The translations under genes and the position numbers were made by a program. This document shows positions 8,422 through 16,781 of a stretch of DNA of 64,000 bases, piece after piece. Position 1 is the first letter of the stretch. The number at the start of each line of letters is the position of its first letter. A model generated the notes under the pieces. The model made no database searches, was not told the DNA's origin, and saw nothing but the letters and a program-made list of their open reading frames with translations. The DNA comes from Kineosporia sp. NBRC 101731. Lineage in GTDB: Bacteria > Actinomycetota > Actinomycetes > Actinomycetales > Kineosporiaceae. The stretch is taken from contig NZ_BSTC01000011.1 of assembly GCF_030269305.1 (NCBI RefSeq), forward strand, positions 124,001 through 188,000. Reading direction: 5' to 3'.

Positions 8422-9434
8422 GCGCGCACCTACTCATCGTCGCTGGCTACATGGACATCCCGGAGAAGCACAAGCTGGCGCTGATGAAGATCTGCGACAG
8501 CGCCGATGACGGATCCAGGATCGGCTACCCGGGACTGGATGCCATTCGCGCATGGACCGGGGCTGCCAGGTCGCAGGCACTGGCCATCCTTGTGGACCTT
8601 CAGAAGTGGGGCCTGCTCATGCAGGTGGAGCAGGGGCACCGAGGTCGCCGCGCGTCCTACAAGGTGTTCCCGGACGCCGGCGACGAGAAGGGGTCGCTGT
8701 CGGTCCGACGGGGCGGAGTTTGTCCGGGGGCGGACGCGTTCAAGGGCAGCCCTGGCATCCCTAAGGAGGAGGAACTGGCGCACCGGCTGGCGTCGGCGGA
8801 CACGCGACGAGCGACTGAACGCAAGGCGAAAGGGTCCAGCCCAGACCGGACCCTTTCGGTTGCCAATGGGTCCAGCCCAGACCGGACCCATTCCGAGGTA
8901 AAGGGTCCAGCCCAGACCGGACCCTTTCTAGGCGCAAAGGGTCCGGCGCAGGGCGAGAAAGGGTCCGGAATTTTCGACAAAGGGTCCGGCCCAGACCGGA
9001 CCCCTTCGGTTCCTTACTTCGGAACTACTACTTCTTCACAAGCCGCTGACGCGGCTTGGGCTGACGACGAACCCAGCGACGGCCTCTTCGAAATCGCCCG
9101 CCCCGATCCTCCCGAAGCAGCCCCCGCCCAGGTTCTGGTGGCCGCCTACTGCGATGCGGTGGAAGCCAGTGGCGGCATGCACACCACGTCGATGCGCGGA
9201 GCTATCGGCCGCCATGTGAAGCGACTCATCAAGGATGACGGCATCGATCTGCCGGTGCTGCTCGTCGCAGTCCAACGCGCTGGCGCGGCCAGAGCCCGCG
9301 ACGTCGACCGCTTCCTCGGGGAAGCCCACGACACGTACGCGAAGAGCGACCAAGCACGCCGCGCAATGTTCGCCGCATGGGAACGACTCTCACACCCGGC
9401 GGCAACAGCAACCATCCGCCAGATTGGAGCCTGA
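8418..9434 (+). CDS. replication initiator / helicase-loader-like HTH protein
   Basis: GTG overlaps the HNH gene stop; 338 aa. The N-terminus (VAGYMDIPEKHKLALMKICD, ARSQALAILVDLQKWGLLMQ, GRRASYKVFP) is a winged helix as in phage initiators. Residues about 137-197 are low-complexity and encoded by a palindromic repeat array (8829-9006). A helical C-terminal domain (about 235-335) follows. Position just before dnaB, and repeats inside the gene, mirror lambda O with its internal origin. Confidence 0.75.
   Translation: MSAHLLIVAGYMDIPEKHKLALMKICDSADDGSRIGYPGLDAIRAWTGAARSQALAILVDLQKWGLLMQVEQGHRGRRASYKVFPDAGDEKGSLSVRRGGVCPGADAFKGSPGIPKEEELAHRLASADTRRATERKAKGSSPDRTLSVANGSSPDRTHSEVKGPAQTGPFLGAKGPAQGEKGSGIFDKGSGPDRTPSVPYFGTTTSSQAADAAWADDEPSDGLFEIARPDPPEAAPAQVLVAAYCDAVEASGGMHTTSMRGAIGRHVKRLIKDDGIDLPVLLVAVQRAGAARARDVDRFLGEAHDTYAKSDQARRAMFAAWERLSHPAATATIRQIGA
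8829..9006 (+). repeat. iteron-like palindromic repeat array, probable origin of replication
   Basis: Six AAAGGGTCC-type half sites start at 8829, 8865 (AATGGGTCC), 8900, 8936, 8958 and 8979. Four inverted partners (GGACCCTTT or near) start at 8848, 8884, 8919 and 8998. Paired copies share AGCCCAGACC or GGCCCAGACC between arms. Start spacing is 36, 35, 36, 22 and 21 bp. The less GC-rich stretch at 9010-9045 follows directly. Array inside an initiator gene followed by an easier-melting region is the lambda ori layout. Confidence 0.75.
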
Positions 9435-9436
9435 CC

Positions 9437-9886
9437 ATGAACCTCCCCGAAACGGCCCGCCTCTGTCGGGTCATTGCGCAACTTTCCCCGTCACAGAAGA
9501 TGGACGAGGAGACCCCGAAATTCTGGGCGGTGCCGCTGGGAGACATCGAGCTGCGTGAGGCGCTGGATGCCGCCGGCTCCCTGATCCGCCAGCAGCCCTA
9601 CATCGGCGTTCACGACATCTGCGCCGAGGTTGAGCGCATGCGCCAGGAGCGGGCCGCCGACAACCTGCCGGCCCCGAACGTGGACCCCGATGACGTCGTG
9701 GCGTATCTGGCCGAGCAGCGCGCCCTGGCCGCGGCTGACGTGAACGGGCGCCTGGACCGGGAGGCCTACGAGGCGGGTGGCTTCACGCTGACCGGCGCAG
9801 CGCCGTGGGTGGCTGCGGGCGAACTTCGACAGCATCGCCAGGTCGACGTGTCCCGCATCGGCGCCCTGCCGGGAGGCGCCCGGTGA
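9437..9886 (+). CDS. hypothetical replication-operon protein
   Basis: ATG 2 nt after the initiator stop; 149 aa. LPETARLCRVIAQLSPSQKMDEETPKFWA is followed by RQQPYIGVHDICAEVERMRQERAA, a pattern seen in short helical proteins between initiator and helicase genes of actinophages. It may assist helicase loading. GTGA overlap with dnaB. Confidence 0.6.
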   Translation: MNLPETARLCRVIAQLSPSQKMDEETPKFWAVPLGDIELREALDAAGSLIRQQPYIGVHDICAEVERMRQERAADNLPAPNVDPDDVVAYLAEQRALAAADVNGRLDREAYEAGGFTLTGAAPWVAAGELRQHRQVDVSRIGALPGGAR

Positions 9887-11262
9887 GCATCCACGAGATT
9901 CCCCGACAGTCGGACGGCTGGGACTTCGAGGCCCGCCGCCCGCCGCAGGATGTCGCGGCGGAGCGGTCGGTGCTGGGCGGCATGCTGCTGTCGAAGGATG
10001 CGATCGCTGATGTCGTCGAGCAGATCCGCGGCGTGGACTTTTACCGTCCGGCCCATGAGGCGATCTTCGATGCGATCGTCGGGCTGGAGAGTCGCGGTGA
10101 GCCGGCTGATGCGGTGACGGTGGCTGACGAGCTGAAGAAGCGCGGCGACCTGGACCGGGTCGGTGGCCCGGTGTACGTGCATGACTTGATCGCCGGTGTG
10201 CCGACGGCAACGAACGCGGGCTATTACGCGCGGATCGTCGCGGAGCGTGCCGCGTTGAGGCGCCTGGTCGATGCCGGGGCCCGCATCTCAGAGCTGGGCT
10301 ATGGCGGATCTGACGGCCGCGGAGGAGGTGAGACGAAGGGAATCATCTCCGAGGCGGTTTCGACGCTCCAGGGCGCCACCGAAGGCCGCTCCCGCGATGA
10401 ATACGTCCGGCTGTCGGAGATCCTGGGGCCAGCCGTGGACGAGGTGGAGGCGGCGAGCCATCGCGGCGCTTCGCTCACGGGGGTTCCGACGGGGTTCGCC
10501 GACCTCGACGCTCTCACCCATGGCCTGCACCCCGGGCAGATGATCGTGATTGCTGCCCGTCCGGCTCAGGGGAAGTCGACGTTCGGTCTAGACCTCCTTC
10601 GGTCGGCGTCGGTCAAGCATGGTCTGACGTCGGTGATGTTCAGCCTCGAGATGGGTCGCACGGAGATCGCGCACCGCCTCATCTCGGCGGAGTCTCGGGT
10701 TCCGTTGCAGAACATCCGCAAGGGGCAGATGCGCGAGCAGGACTGGACGCGCATGGCTGATGCGGTGCGCCGGGTGAACGGCGCCCCGTTCTTCGTTGAC
10801 GACAGTCCGAACCTGACCCTGATGGACATCCGGGCCAAGTGCCGGCGGCTGAAGCAGAAGCACGACCTGAAGTTCGTCGTGATCGACTACTTGCAGCTCA
10901 TGACGTCCGGCCGCCGGGTCGAGTCCCGTCAGCAGGAGGTATCTGAGTTCTCGCGTTCCATCAAGCTTCTGGCGAAGGAGCTCCAGGTTCCGATCGTCGC
11001 GCTGAGTCAGTTGAACCGTGGGCCGGAGCAGCGCAGCGACAAGAAGCCCGCGATGAGCGACATTCGCGAAAGTGGTTCTGTGGAACAGGATGCCGACGTG
11101 GTCATCCTCCTTCACCGTGAGGACGCGTACGAGAAGGAGCACAAGCGGGCGGGTGAGGCTGACTTCATCGTCGCGAAGCACCGCAACGGGCCGACGGACA
11201 CGATCACCGTGGCGTTCCAGGGCCATTACTCGCGCTTCGTTGACATGGCGCAGCCGTCGTGA
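9883..11262 (+). CDS. dnaB: replicative DNA helicase, DnaB family
   Basis: GTG start, 459 aa, full length. The N-terminal DnaB domain spans residues about 20-120 (AERSVLGGMLLSKDAIADV, VDFYRPAHEAIFDAI). The RecA-like core has the P-loop AARPAQGKSTF near 222-232, FSLEMGR (motif H1a region), Walker B VVIDYLQLM near 331, and SQLNRGPEQR...DIRESGSVEQDADVVILLHR. It should unwind DNA at the fork during phage replication. Overlaps the next gene by GTGA. Confidence 0.96.
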   Translation: MSIHEIPRQSDGWDFEARRPPQDVAAERSVLGGMLLSKDAIADVVEQIRGVDFYRPAHEAIFDAIVGLESRGEPADAVTVADELKKRGDLDRVGGPVYVHDLIAGVPTATNAGYYARIVAERAALRRLVDAGARISELGYGGSDGRGGGETKGIISEAVSTLQGATEGRSRDEYVRLSEILGPAVDEVEAASHRGASLTGVPTGFADLDALTHGLHPGQMIVIAARPAQGKSTFGLDLLRSASVKHGLTSVMFSLEMGRTEIAHRLISAESRVPLQNIRKGQMREQDWTRMADAVRRVNGAPFFVDDSPNLTLMDIRAKCRRLKQKHDLKFVVIDYLQLMTSGRRVESRQQEVSEFSRSIKLLAKELQVPIVALSQLNRGPEQRSDKKPAMSDIRESGSVEQDADVVILLHREDAYEKEHKRAGEADFIVAKHRNGPTDTITVAFQGHYSRFVDMAQPS

Positions 11263-11468
11263 ACCCCCGTCATACGGCCCAGCCGGCGCCGTGTCGTGGC
11301 CGTCGTGCTGCGTCGTCTGCCCCGCCGGTCGCTGAGGCCGTGTGTGGTGCTGTGGGCGCCTGCCTGGCTCTGGCCATGCTGGTGTCGGGCGGGTGGCTTG
11401 CGGTGGCTGCGCTGGTCGCTGTGGCGGTCCTGGTGGGGCTTGTTGCGGTGGTGGTCCGGTGGCCGTGA
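11259..11468 (+). CDS. small membrane protein
   Basis: 69 aa, GTGA overlap with dnaB. A basic N-terminus precedes a hydrophobic stretch from AVCGAVGACLALAMLV to VLVGLVAVVV, long enough for two membrane segments. Function unknown. Confidence 0.5.
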   Translation: MNPRHTAQPAPCRGRRAASSAPPVAEAVCGAVGACLALAMLVSGGWLAVAALVAVAVLVGLVAVVVRWP

Positions 11469-11716
11469 TTGCGTTGCTCATGTGGGCCCTGACGGTCGGC
11501 TATTGGCTGGGGCGTTGGCGGCCCTTGCGGTGGGCTCGGGACCGTACGGAGCGGTGGCTTCGCTGGGGCTGGCCGCGGTGGATGCCTTTGTGGCTGGTGG
11601 CGTTGACGTGGTCGGTTCTGCATCCGGTGCGCGCTGTTCGGGCTTGGCGGCACCGGCATGATCCGCCGCGGCCGAGGATGTCGACGGAGAGCTTGTTCAA
11701 GGGTGGTGGATCGTGA
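11465..11716 (+). CDS. small membrane-associated basic protein
   Basis: 83 aa from the GTG overlapping the previous stop. An N-terminal hydrophobic segment (VIALLMWALTVGYWLG) and a second (PLWLVALTWSVLH) flank Arg/Trp-rich sequence. No family recognised; probably works with the membrane protein before it. Confidence 0.5.
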   Translation: MIALLMWALTVGYWLGRWRPLRWARDRTERWLRWGWPRWMPLWLVALTWSVLHPVRAVRAWRHRHDPPRPRMSTESLFKGGGS

Positions 11717-12069
11717 TGCGGATTCTCGTTACGGGCTCTCGGGATTGGACCGATGAGGATGTCGTCTACGAGGCGCTGGTGACGTACTCGTTGCCGGGTG
11801 ACGTGATCGTGCATGGTGCGTGCCCGACGGGCGCTGATGCGTTCGCGGATCGGTGGGCCGTGTCGAACGGTCGGGCGGTCGAGCGGCACCCGGCGTTGTG
11901 GCGGGTGCACGGGAGGTCCGCTGGGCCGATACGGAACCAGCAGATGGTCGCGCGTGGGGCTGAGGTGTGTCTGGCGTTCCCGCTGGGTGTCTCGCGTGGG
12001 ACTCGCGGGTGCATGGCTATGGCTGGGGCTGCCGGGATTCCGGTCAAGATTTTCGAGGGGGAGCAGTGA
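11713..12069 (+). CDS. YspA/cpYpsA-related SLOG family protein (DUF2493)
   Basis: GTG at 11713 (or ATG at 11716); 118 aa. RILVTGSRDWTDEDVVYEAL, VIVHGACPTGADAFADRWA and RNQQMVARGAEVCLAFP give the Rossmann-like SLOG signature with GSRDW and the GxxxGAD loop. SLOG domains bind nucleotides or ADP-ribose-like ligands. Common in actinophage replication operons; ligand here unknown. Confidence 0.88.
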   Translation: MMRILVTGSRDWTDEDVVYEALVTYSLPGDVIVHGACPTGADAFADRWAVSNGRAVERHPALWRVHGRSAGPIRNQQMVARGAEVCLAFPLGVSRGTRGCMAMAGAAGIPVKIFEGEQ

Positions 12070-12566
12070 CGTTGACCCGCACCCGGCTCAAGCCTGGTCG
12101 CCGTGAGCTGACTGCGGCGCAGCAGGAGGGCTACGACGAGGTTCACGCCAGGTCCGCGCAGGTGACCCTGGCCGAGCTGCGGAAGGCTCGGGGTGCGGGG
12201 GAGGATGTCGAGGCCCGGGACGAGATCCTGGGGACGGGCCGTGGGGGTGAGTTCTCGCACCGCCGGGACGCTTCCGACTCGCAGGATCAGGACGGCGGAT
12301 TTCAGCCCTGGAACGGCTTGTGGGTCTCGCGTGCTGTGCACGATCTCCTTCATCGGGACTTCGCTTTTGCCCGTGCGGGTGGCTGGCGGTTGCGGTCGTG
12401 GGAGGACCCGAGCCTGGTTCCGGTGTGGCTCTCGCTGCCTTACCCCAGGTGGTGGTGGATTCGGCCGGCGCCTGATGGTGGCCCGCATTTGATTGTGGAG
12501 TGTGAGCGTCAGCCGACACGTCCTCGTCTGCCGTTTGAGTCATCCGTTCGACCCATGCCTGAATAG
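12066..12566 (+). CDS. HNH-like protein lacking zinc cysteines
   Basis: 166 aa, GTGA overlap. The central FSHRRDASDSQDQDG...WNGLWVS...VHDLLHRDFAFAR keeps the order of an HNH fold (xSHR, PxN-like, xxxH) but has no CxxC pairs. It ends the replication operon; the palindrome-bearing gap follows. It may be a degenerate or metal-minimal HNH nuclease; call is tentative. Confidence 0.5.
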   Translation: MTLTRTRLKPGRRELTAAQQEGYDEVHARSAQVTLAELRKARGAGEDVEARDEILGTGRGGEFSHRRDASDSQDQDGGFQPWNGLWVSRAVHDLLHRDFAFARAGGWRLRSWEDPSLVPVWLSLPYPRWWWIRPAPDGGPHLIVECERQPTRPRLPFESSVRPMPE

Positions 12567-12655
12567 TTGGATCAGATCCTACGAAGATGTTGCGCCATCG
12601 CTAGTGGGATGACATCCTATTGATGTCGGACCAAGAACTACTCGGGGGAGTAACG
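12565..12655 (+). promoter_or_regulatory. operon-head operator region with two GGATnnnATCC palindromes
   Basis: AGTTGGATCAG (12565-12575) repeats the 11-mer at 7109. GGATCAGATCC (12569-12579) and GGATGACATCC (12607-12617) are perfect odd palindromes 38 bp apart. GGGGGAG (12644-12650) is the ribosome site for the next ATG. Likely promoter and binding site of a regulator that also acts at 1962 and 7129. Confidence 0.5.
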
Positions 12656-12787
12656 ATGACCACCACCGCCAGCGAAACCATCCACACCTGCGGCGCACCG
12701 ATGCTCTTCCCCGGACAGGCACTCACCCCCTGCACAGCACCCGTCGCGTTCGACGGCGACCGCTGCGACGGACACGAGGGCTTCTGA
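12656..12787 (+). CDS. short Cys/His protein
   Basis: 43 aa, ATG 5 nt after GGGGGAG. HTCGAPM...PCTAP...CDGHEGF has three cysteines and two histidines in zinc-binding spacing. It is the first gene of the 12.6-16.7 kb operon, and its stop overlaps the next ATG. Confidence 0.55.
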   Translation: MTTTASETIHTCGAPMLFPGQALTPCTAPVAFDGDRCDGHEGF

Positions 12788-12951
12788 TGGGCGGCAACTG
12801 GTGGGACGACGCAGCGCACGCCGAAGCGTACGAGGCAGAGAGCGACTTCGACCCCCGGGAAGACGCCATCCCCGACCCCCGCGAACTCGCCACCCTGTCC
12901 GCCTGGGACACCCGCCCCGCCACGAACACCAGCACGGAGGTGCCGTTCTGA
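12787..12951 (+). CDS. short acidic protein
   Basis: 54 aa between two single-base TGATG overlaps. It opens MGGNWWDDAAHAEAYEAES and is Asp/Glu-rich throughout. Unknown family; tight coupling on both sides supports translation. Confidence 0.5.
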   Translation: MGGNWWDDAAHAEAYEAESDFDPREDAIPDPRELATLSAWDTRPATNTSTEVPF

Positions 12952-13211
12952 TGACGACGACCACACTGCCCGACACCATCCAGTCGCTCCTCATCCGCCA
13001 GATCGGCGCCGGGGACACCCTGGACGCCATCGGAACCCTCCAGATCGCGACCCTCGCGTTCGACGAGCTCGACACCCTCGACTGCGACTACCACCAGGGT
13101 CCCGTCCCGGCGGTCGACCTGGCCTGGTGCGACGCGTGCGTCTCGAACGTGTGCGAGTCCGAAAACTGCCAGCACGACCACGAAATCCAGCACGAAGGAG
13201 GGAACCTGTGA
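12951..13211 (+). CDS. hypothetical protein with zinc-like tail
   Basis: 86 aa, ATG overlapping the previous stop by 1 nt. The first half is helical (LPDTIQSLLIRQIGAGDTLD). The second half has CDYH...WCDACVSNVCESENCQHDH, a dense Cys/His cluster. Unknown function. Confidence 0.55.
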   Translation: MTTTTLPDTIQSLLIRQIGAGDTLDAIGTLQIATLAFDELDTLDCDYHQGPVPAVDLAWCDACVSNVCESENCQHDHEIQHEGGNL

Positions 13212-13621
13212 CCGACACCCTGACCCGCACCGACCAGCTCGTCCTGAACTGGTACACCGACCACAGTCCAGTCCCGCTCGGCGCGGACACTGTGTCCGGG
13301 ATCGACATGACCGCGGACCAGGCCGCCGCGGTGATCCGCGAGTGGGGGTACTCCAAGCGCAACGCTCGCGCCACCGACCCGTACACGGTCATCGCGACCA
13401 CCGTCGACGGCACAGGCCGCGAAACGATCTGGCGGGGCCGCCTCCCCGAGCTCGCCGAGAAGCACCCCAAGGTGAGCGCCCTCCTGGACGAGTGGGCGGA
13501 CCGTCCACTGTCGGTCGAGCAGCACCGTCTCCTCGGGATGATCCTGCGCTTACTCACCGACGGGCTGCCGGCTGACGAGGCCCTTAACGAGCTTCTAGCG
13601 ACCGCAAAGGTGGACTCCTGA
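13208..13621 (+). CDS. hypothetical protein
   Basis: 137 aa, GTGA overlap and a GGAGGG ribosome site. It contains DQAAAVIREWGYSKRNAR and a short helical repeat-like C-terminus (LADEALNELL-like). No recognised motif. Its stop overlaps the next ATG. Confidence 0.55.
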   Translation: MTDTLTRTDQLVLNWYTDHSPVPLGADTVSGIDMTADQAAAVIREWGYSKRNARATDPYTVIATTVDGTGRETIWRGRLPELAEKHPKVSALLDEWADRPLSVEQHRLLGMILRLLTDGLPADEALNELLATAKVDS

Positions 13622-14055
13622 TGTTTCCTCTGGCCAAGCGGTTCTGGACGCGCGTGGATGACGACACGGTCGTGGGGAACGCGTGGGGCCTGAACCCGAT
13701 CGCCATGCGCGTCCTTGACATCGACCCGAACAGTTCGCAGCCGCTCTCGCCCGCTGAGAGAGACGAGTTCATCCGCCTGTACCTGCGGTGGGCGAATCGC
13801 CTCGGGGACCCTGAGATGTCGCAGGCACAGCGGCGGATCATCGACTTCTGTCGCGCCGAGTACGCCGAGACCGGTCACTTCCCGGAGCCCGGCGAGATCG
13901 CGAAGAGCTTGTCCCTGGACAAGTCCACCGTTCACCTGGGCCTGAGGTTCTTCGCCGAGCAAGGAGTGATTGAAGCGTCAACGACGGGTACGCGCATCAA
14001 GCGGCGCATCCCCGACCCGCGCACTGCCGAGGAATTCGCGCAGGAACCGGCATGA
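13621..14055 (+). CDS. LexA-like winged-helix DNA-binding protein
   Basis: 144 aa. Residues about 65-130 (SQAQRRIIDFCRAEYAETGH, PEPGEIAKSLSLDKSTVHLG, LRFFAEQGVIE) match the N-terminal HTH of LexA-type repressors. There is no peptidase domain. Probable transcription regulator; ATGA overlap with the next small gene. Confidence 0.65.
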   Translation: MFPLAKRFWTRVDDDTVVGNAWGLNPIAMRVLDIDPNSSQPLSPAERDEFIRLYLRWANRLGDPEMSQAQRRIIDFCRAEYAETGHFPEPGEIAKSLSLDKSTVHLGLRFFAEQGVIEASTTGTRIKRRIPDPRTAEEFAQEPA

Positions 14056-14207
14056 GCTTCCTCGTCGCCTCCCTGGCCCTGTTCGCTGGCCTGACTCTCC
14101 TGGGTCTGGCCGCTACGTACATCCCCCTGCCGGAGTACTCGTTCATCGCCGGTGGAGTCCCGGTGCCGTACCGGGACGACCGAAGCACCACGCCCACCAC
14201 CCGCTGA
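14052..14207 (+). CDS. short single-pass membrane protein
   Basis: 51 aa. An N-terminal hydrophobic helix (SFLVASLALFAGLTLLGLAA) is followed by a Pro/Asp-rich tail. No lipobox. Unknown role. Confidence 0.45.
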   Translation: MSFLVASLALFAGLTLLGLAATYIPLPEYSFIAGGVPVPYRDDRSTTPTTR

Positions 14208-14285
14208 AACCCACCACACATTGCGTGTCCACGCCGTGGATGCGTACACCCTGCACGCCCACTTGAGAACGGGGAACGGCCAACC

Positions 14286-16274
14286 ATGGCAGATTTCAAG
14301 ACTTTCGCCGATGCGATCCACGAGCGGTTCACGGCGATGTCCGGGAGCGAGCTGTACGTCGTCGACGCCGAAGGCATCTGGTCGGCGTACCTCAGCGCGT
14401 TCCCGACGGGAAGCAACCCGATGTTTCGGGAGCGCACGGAGCACGACTGCTCGACGTGCCGGCACTTCGCCAGGAACGTCGGCAACGTCGTCGAGATCGC
14501 GGACGGCCAGCTGCGTTCGGTGTGGGGTGGGCTCGACCTGCCGGAGCCGTATCGCACGGTGTCCGCAGCGCTGGACGAGTACGTCACCTCCCGCCCGATC
14601 GTGGGCATCTTCCGAATGTCGGAGCCCAAGTACGGCACGCAGCAAACCCGATCCCTGGTCGGCGAGACGGTGGAGACGTGGAACCACTTCCACGGTGAGA
14701 TCGTCGAGCGGCACCGGTCCCGTGAGGTCGCGACCGTTCGGGGTGAGTTCCTGGCGTCGGTGCAGGTTTTCCGTCGCGGCCTGGAGGAACTGTCCGGCTC
14801 GGCGATCGATACCGTCGTGGACCTCATCGACAACAACTCGCTCTACCGCGGCGAGGAGCACATGCGGGCGGTCACCGGGTTCCGTTCGCTGCTGAACCAC
14901 TACAACCAGTTGGTCGGTGAGGCGCGGAACACGTACGTGTTCGCCAACGCGAGCAACCCGGCCGCCCGTTTCCGGAACACGGTGATCGGCACGCTGGTCC
15001 AGGATCTCTCGGAAGGCATGAGCCTGGAGGCGGCGGTCCGGAGCTTCGAGGCCAAGGTTGCGCCGGCGAACTACAAGCGGCCGAAGGCGTTGATCACTCC
15101 GGCGATGGTCGCGGACGCCATGAAGACGATCACCGCCCTGGGGATCGAGTCTTCGCTGGAGCGCAGGTTCGCGCACCTCGCCGATGTCGGCGTCAACGAC
15201 GTCCTGTGGGTCAACCGCGACGTGAGGCCGCAGATGAAGGACGGCAGCATCGCCGACATCCTCATGGCCGCGGCAACAACGGCGCCTCGGCGGGACGCGG
15301 CGGCCGAACCCATCTCGATCGCCGACTTCATGAAGAACATCCTCCCCGGCGCCACGGACGTCGACCTGCTGGTGAAGAACGCCAACGAGCCCAACTTCTG
15401 CAGCATCACCACCGGAGCCAACCCCGGTTCCCCGTCGATCCTGAAGTGGGGCAACGACTTCGCGTGGTCCTACGGCGGGAACGTCACCGACTCCATCAAG
15501 GAGAAGGTCAAGCGGGCCGGCGGGAATGTGGCGGGCAAGCTGCGGGTCAGCCTGTCCTGGTTCAACTACGACGACCTCGACATCCACGTGATCGAGCCGA
15601 ACGGCAACCGGATCTACTACGGCAACCGGCAGGACAAGCTGGACGTCGACATGAACGCTGGCGGTCGCTCGTCCCGGGAGCCGGTGGAGAACGTGTCGTG
15701 GACGTGGAACATCCAGGACGGCGACTACCGGGTGGAGGTCAACAACTTCGCCAAGCGGGAGACCGTGGACGTGGGCTTCGTCATCGAGACGGAGAGTGCC
15801 GGGGTGATCCAGAACTACCGGTACGACAAGGCGGTCCGCAACAACGAGACGGTCCCGGTCGGCGTGATGGCCGTGGAGGACGGAAAGATCGTCAAGTTCG
15901 CGCCCGGCAAGGACATCATCGGCGGTAGCGCCTCGAAGGACATCTGGGGCGTCCGCACTGAGGACTTCGTGAAGGTGAAGGCCGTCATGTACTCCCCGAA
16001 CTACTGGGGTGACAGCGAGGTCGGCAACCGGCACTACATCTTCGCCCTAGACGGCTGTGTCAACGACCAGCCGACCCGCGGGTTGTACAACGAGTTCCTC
16101 AAGGCCGACCTCGACAAGCACCGCAAGGTTTTCGAGGTTCTCGGCGACCGCACCAAGTGCGCGGCCGACCCGGACCAGATTTCCGGCCTTGGCTTCAGCT
16201 CGACATCCGGGGCGACTATCACCGCCAAGGTCACCAGCGGGGGCCGTCAGCGCCTCCTCGCCATCCAGTTCTGA
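14286..16274 (+). CDS. large protein with YfaP-like (DUF2135) beta domain
   Basis: 662 aa with an ACGGGGAAC site before the ATG. The first half is helical and holds EHDCSTCRHFARNVGN, a possible metal site. Residues about 415-505 (LRVSLSWFNYDDLDIHVIEP, LDVDMNAGG, WTWNIQDGDYRVEVNNF) look like a YfaP/DUF2135 beta-sandwich. The C-terminus is compact (GLGFSSTSGATITAKV). It pairs with the next gene 21 nt downstream. I have seen this two-gene pattern in unrelated phages, with no assigned function. Confidence 0.65.
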   Translation: MADFKTFADAIHERFTAMSGSELYVVDAEGIWSAYLSAFPTGSNPMFRERTEHDCSTCRHFARNVGNVVEIADGQLRSVWGGLDLPEPYRTVSAALDEYVTSRPIVGIFRMSEPKYGTQQTRSLVGETVETWNHFHGEIVERHRSREVATVRGEFLASVQVFRRGLEELSGSAIDTVVDLIDNNSLYRGEEHMRAVTGFRSLLNHYNQLVGEARNTYVFANASNPAARFRNTVIGTLVQDLSEGMSLEAAVRSFEAKVAPANYKRPKALITPAMVADAMKTITALGIESSLERRFAHLADVGVNDVLWVNRDVRPQMKDGSIADILMAAATTAPRRDAAAEPISIADFMKNILPGATDVDLLVKNANEPNFCSITTGANPGSPSILKWGNDFAWSYGGNVTDSIKEKVKRAGGNVAGKLRVSLSWFNYDDLDIHVIEPNGNRIYYGNRQDKLDVDMNAGGRSSREPVENVSWTWNIQDGDYRVEVNNFAKRETVDVGFVIETESAGVIQNYRYDKAVRNNETVPVGVMAVEDGKIVKFAPGKDIIGGSASKDIWGVRTEDFVKVKAVMYSPNYWGDSEVGNRHYIFALDGCVNDQPTRGLYNEFLKADLDKHRKVFEVLGDRTKCAADPDQISGLGFSSTSGATITAKVTSGGRQRLLAIQF

Positions 16275-16295
16275 CAACTATCAAGGAGAACGACC

Positions 16296-16697
16296 GTGAG
16301 CATCTTCGAGACCGCCACCCGCAACGCCTTCCGGTTCGACTCGAACCGGGGCCTGATTTCCACCGAGGACCTGTGGGATCTCCCGCTGGCCTCCAAGGCC
16401 GGGTTCGACCTCGACTCAGTGGCGAAGGCCGTCAACGACGAGCTGCAGTCGGCCAGCCAGACCAGCTTCGTCCAGACCGAGGCCGATCCCCGCAAGGGTG
16501 AGCTCGAGACCAAGCTCGAGATCGTGAAGCACATCATCGCGGTGAAGATCGCCGAGAACGAGGCCAAGCGCAACCGGGCGGCCCGCGCCGCCGAGAAGGA
16601 GCGCCTGCTGGGCATCCTCGCCGCGAAGAGGGACGACGAGCTCCAGGGCCTGAGCGCCGAGGAACTTCAGGCCCGGATCGCCGCTCTCGCGGACTAG
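16296..16697 (+). CDS. conserved phage protein of the MSIFETATR type
   Basis: 133 aa, AAGGAGA site. It opens MSIFETATRNAFRFDSNRG, continues LISTEDLWDLPL, then ELETKLEIVKHIIAVKIAEN and a charged coiled coil ending LSAEELQARIAAL. The N-terminal signature and coiled coil recur in diverse phages. Probably acts with the 662-aa partner upstream. A perfect hairpin follows. Confidence 0.7.
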   Translation: MSIFETATRNAFRFDSNRGLISTEDLWDLPLASKAGFDLDSVAKAVNDELQSASQTSFVQTEADPRKGELETKLEIVKHIIAVKIAENEAKRNRAARAAEKERLLGILAAKRDDELQGLSAEELQARIAALAD

Positions 16698-16708
16698 CGG
16701 CTGACTCT

Positions 16709-16735
16709 CGCCGCCCGGCCGATCTCCGGGCGGCG
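16709..16735 (+). terminator. hairpin terminator
   Basis: Perfect 10-bp stem CGCCGCCCGG / CCGGGCGGCG with a 7-nt loop, 11 nt after the stop of the 133-aa gene. No U-tract, as is common in GC-rich actinobacteria. Confidence 0.7.
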
Positions 16736-16781
16736 GGGGTGAACTTCTAGGCCAAGACCACAACCAGAAACGGGGTACGAC

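Noticed and set aside
8829-9006. CRISPR-like regular repeats
   Set aside because: The units are palindromic, vary in spacing (36 to 21 bp), have no unique spacers and lie in frame inside the initiator gene.
13932-16034. 700-codon open frame on the minus strand
   Set aside because: It is the antisense of the well-formed 662-aa gene and its neighbours; its residues show no domain and typical GC-rich shadow composition.
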